The notes beneath the pieces were generated by a model, which did not search any database, was not told where the DNA came from, and saw only the letters and a list, made by a program, of their open reading frames with translations. Both the position numbers and the translations under genes were made by a program. Shown here one piece after another: positions 1 to 13,000 of a DNA stretch of 64,000 nucleotides. Numbering within the stretch: the stretch's first letter is position 1; the number at the start of each line of letters is the position of its first letter. Where the stretch lies: assembly GCA_013399855.1 (NCBI GenBank), contig VXAY01005881.1, positions 1,428,465 through 1,492,464 on the forward strand. The letters run 5' to 3'. The stretch comes from Oxyruncus cristatus (taxonomy: Eukaryota; Chordata; Aves; Passeriformes; Cotingidae).

Positions 1-440
1 CCAAGGGAGCTTGCAGCATTTCGGTCCTGCCAAGGTTTTCTGTAGAGGAGACAGAGGATTCCTTCTAGGCTTGACTTTCAGCTGTTGACTTGTTCAGAAG
101 ATGTCTTTTCTCTAATGTTTTTCTTCTGGACAGAGGGTGCATTCCCTAAGGAAAGATTGCCGTTAATGAACCTGGATAGCCCACGTGAGGAGGTCTCTGG
201 GATGATGACCAGAAAACTGCAGATTAGTCAGCAGGCTCGGTTAGCCTGGAAGAGGAAGGATGAAAGAAAGAAAGAGGGGAAAAAGTGCTTGTCTTGAGGA
301 AACTGAGAGGTGCTAGTGCTAGACCTTAAGTGAGCTTAAGTACATACTTATAAACAACACACTTCATAACTTGGATATTAAAGCAACGAGTCCTATAGAT
401 GAGTGAACAAACAGCAAGTTGTGTTCTTTCTCTGTTGCAG
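1..440 (+). other. Intron / 5' part of the EXOC3L4-like gene
   Basis: This stretch precedes the first secure exon. It contains a pyrimidine-rich acceptor ending at 133 and a purine-rich AAAG/GAAA tract at about 250-285. The true upstream exon(s) and start codon are probably left of the window, apart from the weak candidate at 134-184. Confidence 0.5.
134..184 (+). CDS. Possible upstream exon of the EXOC3L4-like gene
   Basis: A good acceptor (TTCTTCTGGACAG) ends at 133. The reading frame that follows is open and contains an ATG at 166. The next secure exon (441) needs a preceding intron of phase 1, and the only passable phase-1 donor here is GTGAGG after 184, which would give a 51-nt exon. 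The open frame continues to a TGA at 295-297 with a lysine/arginine-rich end reminiscent of the basic N-terminus of TNFAIP2, but no donor lies in the right phase there. The frame and acceptor are seen; the exon itself is a guess. Confidence 0.25.
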
Positions 441-1035
441 AGGAAACCATCTGCAGATGCATTGAGCAAGGAAAATTTTTGGAAGCTTGTGATCGTATTT
501 ATAATCTGAAGCATGCTGGAAATGATGGTGTGCGGAAGTCTGAATCACTTTATGCGCTGCTGGCTGAACGAATGTGGACTGTGGTGGAAGAAGCGCTCAG
601 TGGAAGTGGTAGGATGTTCCTGGAGCCATTGCAGTCAGTGGGGGAATCACTGAAGTGGGAGAAGCAGAAGGAAGCAGAGTGGCTTGGCAACAGCCAAGAA
701 ATGGAGTCTGTTTCCACCTGGAGTCCAAACTTCTGGAGGAAAGATCTGGAGGAAAAACTAATACAGTACGTGACAGCCCAGATTCCCCTGTTTGGTTCCT
801 CTGCTAACACAGATGATACTGCACTAAAACAGCATCTGAGTCATCTGGAAACGACATTTCTCCCCAGTCTGGAGCACAGAAGTGGTGTCTTCAAGGAAGC
901 AGGACTGCTCGTCACCTACGCCCACTGCTGTCACGCCTCTTTGTGTTCTCACCTTTCCACACTTACTGACAGTAACCATTTCAGCTTCAGCCAATGTCTT
1001 TTAATTTATGAATGGGGCCTTAAAATATACAAAAG
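441..1035 (+). CDS. EXOC3L4: EXOC3L4-like exon a (large 5' exon)
   Basis: The acceptor is TCTCTGTTGCAG and the donor is AAAAG|GTATGT. The exon is 595 nt, entering in phase 1 and leaving in phase 2. It encodes about 198 residues beginning EETICRCIEQGKFLEACDRI, a helical stretch matching the start of the SEC6-like region. Its counterpart in TNFAIP2 is the 628-nt exon 58084-58711, with the same phases on both sides and a similar end (LKIYKR here, HYIYPK there). Confidence 0.9.
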
Positions 1036-4000
1036 GTATGTCTGAAGGACTTTTTCTCTACATTTTTTTAATATCTCTGTTCTTCAGTTCTGAGCACAAT
1101 CCCCACTTCCTGGTAGCACAGTGATGCTCAGGACTCTTGCTGAGTTTAGGCTTGCCCACTGCCTCTTTTATCTTCTGTGCTCCCAGAATCAGAGCCTTTT
1201 TTCATTGCAATACTGCCTTTTTCTAAATCCTTAGTAGCTGGCTCAGGGGCTTACCTGAGGCGGGCACGTATTTCTCCACTGGACTCCTGTTGGACTTGCA
1301 CAGTTTTCTGCTTTATTGAACAATTTTTTTCCTCTCATTAAGCCCTTTTTAGCAAAGTCCATAATATTTCAATTCTCCAGCTTTTCTGTCAGCATGATGC
1401 TCTGTGGACTTCTCTTGTTGTGTCCTTGGTTCTTACTGCTGCTTTATCTGGCTTGTGGTTTGCCCAGTTGCTTCTATGTTTTCTGCATTAGTATTTTTAT
1501 CACAGGAAAAACATATAGCCAATTATTAAATTCCTGCCCAACTTTGGGAAAACGGATGTGGTTTTCCCACAACAGTTGCACATCTGGGACCATTTGGCCC
1601 AATGTGAATTCAAAGCCTGTGGATGCCATCAAAGCCTAAAGCTTTCTTGTGATTTCTTTTTGTATGGTAGATGAGGTGTTTGATTCCCTGTGTCCATGGT
1701 TTCGTTGCTACTTCACAGCTCCAATCTACTCATGCCCTAATAGTTTGCAGCCCTTTGGGGTTATTTGATTGCTTCCATCCAAGCCTACAGCTTCTCTGAT
1801 CTTTGTATTAATTACACTTATAAACCCCTGATTATCTCATCAGCAGTTCACCAGGTGGGCTCTTCTCCCAGCCAGCTCCCAAAGGAGGGAAACGGTGTGT
1901 GGGTACACACTGGCCATAGTCAGACAGGGGGGAGAAGTTGTCAGGATGCATCCCTTTGACTGCTGCTTTTGCAATGGTAAAGCTCTAGAGTAATGTATTG
2001 ATGAAATTCTGAAAACTTACATGAAATTGGAAGTGAAAAACTACATAATTTAAATTTATAAAGAAAATATAAGCATTTAAATATATAAGGAAAAGTCAAA
2101 TATAGGAAAAATGTATTATTGTAAATGCTGAATTCCTTCAAAAAACCAAACAAACCAAGCAAGAGCAGTACATGACTGTATTAGTCATGAGGTAGTGAAG
2201 AAAGTGGAAATGAGAAGGGCACAGGTGCCAGCCTTAACTGTTTGAATTTTACTCTCTGAATGCTGTTATAACCTCAATGAAAGCTCATGCATAGATGCAG
2301 TTGTCCTGGTATATAGCTGCTTTTTATTCCACTCAGACAGAATATGTGACACTTGTAAAATTGTGCATTCATGCAAGTGTGCTTGGGTGACTCTGCCCAA
2401 GCCTAAGAAGGAATTCAGCAGCAGCAGTGAAGGAAGGGGAGAAAGAAACAACAAACAAAAAGTGTAATTTGGGCAGCAAATACAGGAAGAAGGAAAAGAA
2501 ACAGCACAGGAGAATAGCTGGCAAAAAGACGTGATAAAGATCATCCACATGCTGTGGCTGCCCAAACATGGCAAATACAGCTGGGTTCTCGCAGGGCACC
2601 CTGTTTTCTTACTGTGAGGCTGTGGTGCCAAGCAGGGGGTGCCAGGCAGGCGATGGGCTGTAGACCCACAGGAAGCTGCCCCTCTGGCTGAGCTCTTGTT
2701 TCTGTGTGCAGTGGCAGCGAGGCCTGTCTGAGACCCAGCCAGATCCCCCAGCACAAGCTTTCCCTGGATGGACAGTATCTTGTGTGGATTATTTTGAAGA
2801 CTGAGGAAAAGTTACTTGCAGTCACACAGGTAAGAACTCAAGGGTTTTACCCCAATTTGCCCGTTCTATTCCCCTGCTTTTAAGTGCCCTTATTAAATTA
2901 GCTGCTCCCTTGCAAGCTGAGCCAGCTCTGCTGAGCTGTGAGTAAGCCCCAAGGTCTTGACCAAGTTTCATTGCAGAGCCCAGGTGTGAAGTTCCATGAT
3001 TGTCTGCTGCCAAAGGGATGCAGCCATGTCCTTGTTCCTTAGCAGGGAAAATGCTGGGACATTTGCAAATCTCTCCTAACCCATTGCTGCACCTCCACAG
3101 AGTTGCAATTTGTTCTGCTTAGAAGCCCACGGATCTGGAGGAAAGGAAGGCTATGGGTGAAACTCCCTTATTGAGAGCCATTTCAAGATGCTGTTAATCT
3201 TCTCTCTATTACTGAGCCCATTGTGTGCAAGGGCTGGGGTTTTTTACAGCTGTGTAGGATATTGAGGCTGCTGGGTTTGTCTGTATGTGGACCCCTCACA
3301 GCCCTCTCCAGCCTGCTGGATTGACACTGCTGAGGCTATAGCCTATTAAATGTAGACAATTTCCAGAGTTCAGCACAAGGAAGTGTGCAGCTGGTGCACA
3401 GCCAGCACCCCTCCTGTGAGGTCAGAGCAGGGCATCCTGCCATGTGATCATCTGTGATCCCACAGATGATAATTTGCCTAGGACTGCAGCACCTCTTTCT
3501 TTTCTCAGCAAAGCTCCCCCTTTGGAGAATTCAGTTGAGACATGTGGAATACAAATGAAGCAGGGAAGATGTGTTGTAACAACGGGGAATTCCAGAGGAA
3601 ACGATGTTGTTTGCAAAACTCAGCGGGGCCTTTCATATTCAGCTAAAGCTGAAACGCAGCAGCAGGAGTTACCACACTCATCTCCCTGGCTTTCCATTTC
3701 CACCAGCCCCTGGGGAGCAGAGGAGGGGAAATTCTATGGCAAACTGCTGAATCATCCCAGGGAAAGCATTCTAAATTGCAGAGATTTTCCTCAAAACCTA
3801 CTCCCTGAAGGAGAACACAAAGGTAGTCCCAAACATGGGAGTAGAAATGCCAGCTGGTGACAATATGTTTAAAGCCTACTGGTTTCAGTGTTTAACATTA
3901 AGCATCTTTATGGGTCGTTTCTCATCACTACCCAGGGGAAGACCACATGTTCTTAAGGTCTTTTTTTAGCACTTGTTTCAATGAAGGAAATTACTTTACT

Positions 4001-7000
4001 CAGGGTAATGGCACTGAGGTTATTTTAGAGCCCATCTCTGGGTCATTGACAAGCCCTTAAGGATGCTGACTAACAGTGATGGAGAATTTAATTTTTTTTT
4101 TTTAACTTCCTTCTAACACAGTACCTGGAGAAAGCTTTTGCTTAACCATGGGCTTTCTGCTTTTGTGATGCGCGAAGTGCTGAGCAGGTTCACCTCAATC
4201 TGGCAGTGGTTAAGAGCACTTGTGCCATGCTACCCTGAGTAAGCTGTATTTTTTCATGCCACCTTGGATCTGGAAGCGTTGCAGCTCTACACAATGCTGC
4301 GTTATACCTAGAGAGCAGAGCTGGAAGTGCTGGCAAGTGTAGCACAGCATTGCCCTGGCTTGTTTCAAACCTGGCCGGCTTGGGACCAGCTCCAGATTCA
4401 AGCTAATGAGCTTAAGTGGACATAAGCTGATTCCATATGGAAAAATTATGAATGTCGCTTCACTCAGCTCGGTGGCATAGCTTATAAAACCTGCTTTATC
4501 CCTCTGTTTCTGGTTCCAGGATACTCCAGCCCTTCATTATTCCAAATATACCGGACGTTGCTATTGAGCAAAATTCCTGACAGTTATGTCTGTTGTCATA
4601 TATAATTGTGACTAAATCACATGGTGTGCGTTTTGCCACTTCAGTGGATGACTAAATTTTTCTAAATTAAGAGAGCCTGACTAGAATAAGCCACGGCCTG
4701 CTTTGCCTATCAATACCCGCCTTATCACTGGGAGTGCCAGCCTGATATCTGTGCATACTAAAAGCACTTTAAACAGAAATAAGCAGTGAGAACTGAGGCC
4801 ACATCTGAAGGTGCTACATGTGCCACATGGGGTTCAGGCCACATGTGCATACAAGGAGCTCAAGTGCCACATGGGGTTCAGAACCACTTGCAAACACCTC
4901 TGTGAGGAACTTGGTCAGCTCTGCATGCAGGTGGCATTCCCTCAGCCTGGGCATGTCTAGGGCCAAGGGAGCTTTGTTCTTTTGAGGTTGCAAGGTTGGT
5001 GAACTGAAAATGATGGTGCTGTTGACTGGGTGGTCAGTCTGTCACCTCTGCCCCTGCTGTTCTGGGGGATCTGACATGAGTGCAAGGCAAACATTAGCAT
5101 AATGCAAGGCAGCATTATGCCAGCATTCATTCGGATACTGAGAGATGGAAAATGAGGAGGGTTTACACTGACCTGCAAAGGATCACTTGGGTCTGTGTTT
5201 TCTACCCCCCGACACCTCTGTCTTTTCAAACAGACAGAAAGAGGACTGAGCAGTTCATGTGCTTTGGGGAATTTGGGCTGAGGATCTGCTGCTGCCCAAG
5301 CAAATCAGGTTGTGCAGTCACTCTGCTCACTTTCCTGGCAGTGTGTCAGGGGTGCACTCCCACCCATCTTAGCCAATTTTGACCACACCTCATAGCAACA
5401 TAGGGGTCTCAAGGATGTTGAGTTCTTGCATGTTTTAAAACAGCAGCCAGAGAGAGGAGGGACTCAAGTCATAGCTCAGCCCCCTGCACTTTCTGAGAGG
5501 AAGCAGTTGTCTGGGCAGTCAGCACAGGCAGACTGAGTGGATCTGAGGTGGATCTGAGGCTTTGCAACATGGGGTGCCGTATCTTGGCCAGACAGGGAGG
5601 AGCAAGAAGGAAACTGGGCCTGTTTGTTACAGCAGAAATTCTGGTCCTCTCCAGCTCAGAGCCTTGGTGCCTGAGGTGCTGGTGTCAACGCAGAGCTACA
5701 AACAAACAAGTTCGTGTTAATTCAGACACATCATCTGACCCAAAGCAATTAAGTACCATGGCTCAACAAGTTATTGCCTTGCAGTTACTCACTAAACCAT
5801 GCTTTGTCCCATTGGGGAGCAAGACCTTCATGTTGGCTTAAGCTGGCTCATTTTAGCGTGCAACTGGGGCAGGCTGGAAGTGTTTGTGCAGCTCGGCTGT
5901 GATGTGTTATCTCAGCACATCATGTTCACACAATTGCTCACAGTCAGGTGATGACACTCCGGAGGAAAAGAATTTTTCTTGGGTTGTTTACAACTGCTTA
6001 TTTGCCTTTGATTAACACTTTTCAGTGAGTATGGGAGAGCAGTTGTTTTAAATATACTTTTGGTGAAATTCTTCAGTTGACAGCCACAAATTTCCTAATT
6101 CATCAGCCAGAAAAGAACAAAGAAAAAAAATGGAAGATCAGACTTTACATTCCTTGGAGGAAGATGCAGGAATGAAAGAATAAATAAAAGAACCGGCTTT
6201 TGAGTTTAAAGCTCCTATAAAGGTCAGATCATGTTTTAAGCAACAAGCCCTTTCTCTGCAGTGTTAGTTTTGTTTTTACAGCCCATCCAAACTACTGTAA
6301 GCCAGCCAAGTCTTGGGAAATTTCCCATTGTGCAGCCTCATGGGGCTCATCTCATTATGACAGTAGCTTTAAACACTAACCCGAATCCTCTTTGCACTCA
6401 CAAGTCCCTGGCTCAAGCCAGGGAATGCTTTTAATTAGCGCTGGCTGGTTTATGTGGGTGCTGGTTGGAGCTGGGAAGGGTGGAAAATCTCAGCTACAGT
6501 AGCTGGCAGCATGGAGTTGTGTGTCTAAGCGTTGTTTTGCTGTGTGGGCGCCTTCATTTGAGCTAAGCTAACTAGAGAAGACTGTAGATAACCCAAGCTG
6601 ACACTGGGATGAAAGGAAGCTGCAAATCATTTAAACTCAAACAAACAATGTAGAACAAAACAGAACAATGTTATTAGGTCAGATGGAAAATAGCCAGGTT
6701 TTGGGTTAAATGAGACAGCCAAAAAAATAGAGGCAGAAATTCATCTAGCCCAAACGCATAATGAGAGACTGGGAAACCTAACTCATTATGAATGCCATTG
6801 TATCTCAACTGTTCTTTTTTCTTTTCTTTTAATATTTAGAAGGAAGTAGGGAAAGCCCTGAAAGAAGCCTTTGATATTGGGAAACCCCCTTGTACAGATG
6901 CTGCAGTCATTCAGGTAAACTGGGGGAAACCAAAAAGCTCTCAAACTTAGGGGCAGTCCTGTTTTTGCACAAAAGTATTATGGGTATTTGGCAAGACCCA

Positions 7001-10000
7001 GTTCTGCATGTCTCAGGCTAAGCTCGATGTGTTAAAAGCTTGCAAGTTAGCTGCCATACTTAAACTGTGCCTGTTTGCTCCCAGACCTGTTTTTGTCCTG
7101 TGCATAGGCAAAGAAAAAAACTAACATAAAAATGAGCCTGAGATCAGCTAATTCAAACTGAAGCTGCATTTTTATATGTGCACCTGGATCTTCACGTAAC
7201 GTTCTGTAAAGTCGTGGTGTATGTTAACCGCTCTGCCCTGTGTGAGTTCTGCAGAGAACCTCTATAAAAGCAGCAAGGGTTGCCAAGCTGTGGCAGGGCC
7301 CCATATCTGGCAGTGCAAATGCAGACAGGCTCCCTGCTCTTGTGCTGGGTATGGCTGTGACTGCTGCCCTCATGGGTTGGGCAGTGAGAGGGGATACTGC
7401 AGAGCACAGCGAAGGTGAGCGCTCGAAGGGCACTGCAGAAGCACCCTCTGCTGATTTATGAGCAGCACATACCATGGCCAGAGGGCGTTTGGATCAAGAC
7501 CTGCAGAAGGATTAAAACAAATCCTGTAGTTCACATGTAGGCTCAAGTGATGCTGGAGATCAGGGGCAGGATGTGGGCTGCCACGACTGTATCTTTCTTC
7601 TCCACTACCGCCACCCCAGTGGTAGTCCTCTTTCAGGTCATGAAAGAGGAATTTAGCTCCATGGACCTTTGGGATGGCAGACAACCTCAGGCACCCCACT
7701 GGAGGCATTGCAGATCAACAGCAGTTGTCCTTCCTTGTAAGGATACAGCTTTAGCTTGCAAAAACTAGCTTTTCTGGCCCAACTCAAACCCAGTCATCAA
7801 GTGCAGAGCTCACAGCAGGGACTGTTTCCTCCTTGCCTTGCTCTGTGCCCACTGGAGTGGTGGAGCAGTGATGTACCCAGTGATGTACCTGTTCTAGGCT
7901 GACTTTCAGCCACCAAGATGATTTGTTTTCCTGCTCCTGGCTCACGGAGCAAAGGTTTCTGATAGGAACTAGGACAAAGCCTGGTTTGAGTCCTGTGGTC
8001 CTCATATCTGCAACATCTGGCGATGCTTCAGCATGAGTGGTTTTCTCTGTTATGTATGAAACTGACAGGTTCAAATGCTCTGCATTGGGTGATGGAAAAG
8101 CCTGGATAAATAGGAAACCCTTATGAAATTACTGCTTCCTCAATTTTCACAGGCTGACACTGAAGATCAGATAAAAAATGAACAGGGTGTCATGGAAACT
8201 CATCAGCCATGATTTTCTGACACTTTGGGGTGGCATATTTTATCCTGTCCCTTTGGGTGAGCTTTTACATCTGTTGTGAGCAGTGGAAAAACCCATTCAT
8301 GATGTGAGCCACCCTTTGTCTCTGGATGACGAGCACTGGGAGAGCACAGCCTATGAGGCCATCTGTCTCCTTTTATCCATCTGGCTCTCCTTCCCTTGCA
8401 AGCTTTTGTTTCCACAGAGCAACTAATGGGCAGCATTAAGTTGCCACCTGCTCAAGCCTGCCTGATATGGGGTGAATTTTGAGCTGTCTGGCACAGCCCA
8501 CCTCCTGCACCCACCCGGGCCACCCAGCTGGGGTCAGCGGGGCAAGACATAACGCCATAGGGTTCAACACACGCTGCTGTGCCAGGTGTGAGCAGTGGTG
8601 GCTGGGAAGGTGATAGGTGCCCTCTTCAGACATCCTATAGAGACCCTGGCAGAGGCTCAGGGCACACAGTTACAGCTGCCTAATCTCTTTTTTAGCAGCT
8701 GCCCCCAGATTTATCTGCGAGGGTGAGTCAGGTAGAAGCACAGGTATCAGGTCTTTGTTTGAGATGAGGTATCAGGATATCTGCAGATATCAGGTCTTTG
8801 TTTAAGCTGAGCTGCCAGGCTGGATGTTACCAGCAGAGAACATCTGCAGAGACAGGCTTTCTCCTGCACTCCAGCCTGCTGACCACAACAAGAACAGTGG
8901 TAGCAAAGATGTAGGGTCAGGCATTAAAATCAGGCTCCTGAAAAATACTTTTATTTCCACTGTAGCTGTAAGGGCTCTCAAAGCTTAAGCAGAAGTTGCT
9001 GCCTAGAGGGCAGAGGGATTTGGAGCGGGTGAGCAGTGAGATGTGTTCTTCTTCACTGCATAGGGAACAAATGGCTTTGGCCTGCCCTCCTCTCACACAT
9101 TGAAATCCACAGATACTAACAGAGAAGACAGAGGCTGCCAGGCGTGTCAGCGAGAGCCTGAGCGAGAAGGTGGAAGCTGTGTGCCTGGAGGAGTGCCTGA
9201 GGTTCCTGGAGAGGTAGGAAGGATGCTTATTTCCCTCCTTGATAACATTCTTAATGCTCAAAAGAAAGAAATCCTTATGTAGCAACTGGGGATGCTGTAT
9301 TCACCTGGATCTTTAGTTTGATGGCTGTTTCCTGTCAGGCTGTTTCTGGAGAGACAGCGCTTCACTGCTGTTCCATGTGCTCAGCATTTGCTCTTGGTCT
9401 AAAGCTGAGGGAACAAAGTGCATCTGGACTTGCCAGGACAGGTTAAAGCCTTGGGGGATGTTCTGGAGAGACTTAGGTTTTGAACAGCCAGGAAAAGGGG
9501 CAGTCTTGTAGTCAGTGCCCAGGCTTGGCCCTTCCTACCCTGGCTGTGCTTCCCAGGCATGGTGCTTCCTACTGGCTCCATGGAGGGGGTGAGGAGCTCT
9601 GCTCTGTCCTGCTTTCATAGGAGGATGAATGTCTTCTTCTCATCTTCTGCCCTCTCACCACTTCTTCTGACTCCCTTTATCTTCTTTTTGTACTTGGGCA
9701 TCTCTTGCCCTGTGTATACCCTGGATCAGAATGCGCTGGTTGTAGGTGAATGTTTCAGAAGGAGGTTTCATTTAAGATTCTTGGCCCTCCACATGATAAG
9801 AGAAAGAAATCCCTGTAAAACAAGGTTGTCCAGGAGCCACACATGAGACGGAAGCTGCCACAAAGCAGTCGATAGACTTTGTGGGTTATTCATACACGCT
9901 GAGTCTTTGCTCCGCAGCTCCATCAGCAAAGCCTGAGTTGCTTCCCAGAAGCAGGTTTTGCTGCAACAACAATTGTAAAATGAACCTCCTGCCTCTTGGT

Positions 10001-13000
10001 CCATAGTGGTGGCACTCAGGCAGCTCGAGGGCTCTCCCTGTGCCATTCCTGTGCTCTCCTTCCTCACCAGCTGGGCAGGGCAGAGACTGCCTTTGTCATG
10101 CTGTAGATCCCACCTTGCGGAGTGAAACTGCACACTGAAAAGACAAATAATCACAGAGTATTTCTCCAGTTTGCTGACAGATGCATTATGGAGCATGCCA
10201 GATTAAAGATATGTCTTCCTGTTTTAATTTAGCTATGAAGATGAAGTAAGAAGATTTCTCCAGCTTGATGGCTGCCCACCAATCTGCAGCAGCTTACGAA
10301 TCCTAGAGAATTGCTGCCTTCTCAGGTTAGAAACCAGAGCCTGGGAAGCAAAATGAGTTTTCTCTGTCTGATCTCCTTCTGAATCTGCTCTGAGGCCAAC
10401 CTTGCCTCCAGCTGGATCTGGGCATCCAACCCTGTGCACACCAACCCTGAAGCACGGAGGGAACCAGCTCTGCCAGCAAGACTCTTTCAGAGCTGCCCTG
10501 GCTGCCCCAGAGAGAGGGAGGCTCAGATGGGGGCTGTGACCTTGGCCAGAGGGCCATGACTGCTGCACTGGCAGCACTGTGCTGCTACTTCTTGCCTGCT
10601 ACCAGGCCCTGCAGGTGCAGGGGCTGTAGCTGGTGGTCCACCATCTCCCCCTTCCTGGTGCCCATGGCACTGAGCAGGAGGCTGGCAGCAGTGCTGTGTC
10701 ACATGTGGGGACAGTATCCTGGCTACCCCTGTCTGTGTTGTGCTGTGGTTCCTTTCACTGGCCTGATCGTTCTTCAGCATGAAAGCCTCATAAAGATTGT
10801 GCTGAAATGTGTGTGCCAGTGCACTTGGTAAGCACAAGCTTCAGTGCTCTGCTGAATGAAGCCCCATGGACCATGCCAGGCTCTTCCTGGGGTTCCTAGG
10901 AAGGAGGGAAGCAATAAAGCACAGAAGGGTGGAGGAGGCTGTTTGCATCTACGAACTAATTTCAGAAGCACTTGCAGCAACGGAGAAAACAAAGTTGCTT
11001 CACTTCTTCCTATGTAAAGTTATTTGGGGATCTCTGGAGTCAGCAAAATGCCAAAATCCAGCATATGCACCGTGATTACTTGACATCAGAGCCTTGCATT
11101 GAGCCTAGTAGCTGTTTTGTTTGTTGTATTTGCATGTTGCTGATGCTGGATCCCAGACTGAATACTTATGAGTATCTTTTATGTAATTCTTTACAGTGAT
11201 CCTGAGAATGAAGTTGTACACTGAGTTTCCCCAGAATGTAAAATGTCTGGTTTCAAGCTGGTGATAATTTTAACCAGGATTTGCTGATTTGAAGACTGTT
11301 CTGATGGAAGATAATTGTCTTGTATTTGTAGGTTGTCTGAGGCACACAGCCAGCCTCCGTTTGTCAAGGCCACTTCATGCCTACTCATTTTTGAAAATAC
11401 TAGATTTTTTACTGATCTGATCTCACTAGTGATGAGTACAAGTGGCATTTGTGTGCACTGAGCTTTCCTGTCCTTGTGGCAGTGTCTTAATGAGAGCCAT
11501 CCAAAAGATGGGTGCACAAATGTGGGTCACTGAGCTAGCCCTGAACCTGAGCATATGTCCATTCACTTACCCAGGCAGTTGTGTTGGTTACAATAGGAAG
11601 AGTTTTGATCTGAGAGAATAGCCTAATTTGATCTGATCTATACTTTCCATATTTTATTTTTTTTAACAGGAATGTCTGGCTTAAGCTAACATACATTTGC
11701 AGTGCCAGCACTGGCCAGGATGTTAAGGTAAATGGATTTCTAGACAGGATGGAAGATGACATTACAGAGTGTTTTCTGCAAACAGTCACTTCTGAAGTCA
11801 AGGTAGGGGAGACCTGTTTTAACACTATTTTCAGACTGTAGGGCAGATATGCACTTCACTCTCATGTCCTGATTTGGAAAGGGTGAAACCATAGTTTGGT
11901 CTTCCAGTCCCAGGTGCTCCTCTGCTTTGTCATGATCTGTGTATGGACAGCTTCACTTTTCCAGTTTTGTGATCCCACTTCCATTGTTTGTAGTGTTGCT
12001 GTTGTACTAGAAGTAGGCACCCCATGGTGCCTCCAAGAATCCAGACCCCAAGGGTTGAATTTCACTGAGTACCTACTCATCCTCAGCAGCTGGGCATCTT
12101 CTCAGGGCAGAGACTCAACTACTCACAGAGCCCAAGGCTGTGCTGAGTAGTCAGGAGGCAGAGAAGACTGACCAGAAATGTGAGTTCCCCTCCCTTCACA
12201 CTTGCTAGTTATCAGCCCATTAGCCCAGAGACCCTTCCTGTCCTGGGCTCTGTGTCTTGGTAACACACCGTTGGAGGCTCCTCAGTGTGTGGTGTTGTGT
12301 GCTTCCTTGGGAAACTCCCCTGAGCATCTTCAGGCTCATTGAACAGGCTCCCTCGAGCAGCCTGGAGGCAGCAAAAGGAAAATGGCAAAAGAAACCCTGG
12401 CTACCCTGGGCAGTTTTGGTCTCCAGAGCTCATTGCCAGCTTGTCCCATGGGCCCACACACTGAGATGTGAACTGGGGGTGGTTCTGACAGGGAGCCTGG
12501 ACAACTCTGGGAAAAAACAGGAGAGCTAGGGCTCAGGTTTTCAGTCTTCCAGTTTTGGGCTTAAGAACTTAGTACATCCTTCCTGAGTTTGAATTGTTTC
12601 TTTCTTTCATGTTTTACTTTTCTTTGAAGTAAAGGCACAGGATGCTGCAGCTGGTGGAGGAGTCTGTTTCCGAGAGCAGAAAGAGCAAATGCACAATAAT
12701 CCGTGTCTGTTGACTGTGTGGTGTCTCTACATGTGCACCCTTTGACTCTGTCTGTGCCTTTTCCTCAGGGAACACTGAAGGACCACTTCAGAAAGTGTGA
12801 CAGTGGTTTTGGCCACATTCTTGAATCCTTAAAGCAAAGCTTTTTGGCCTTTGGGAAGAAAAAAACAGAAATGTACAAGGTAAGAAATAAGTAAGAAAGT
12901 GAGAAAAAGATATTACTCAGGAAATCACTAAAACTAGTCCTTGAACCTCTGGATGGCACAGTATTTGAACATTAACCCAAACTGCAGTTTTGTCTGTTGT

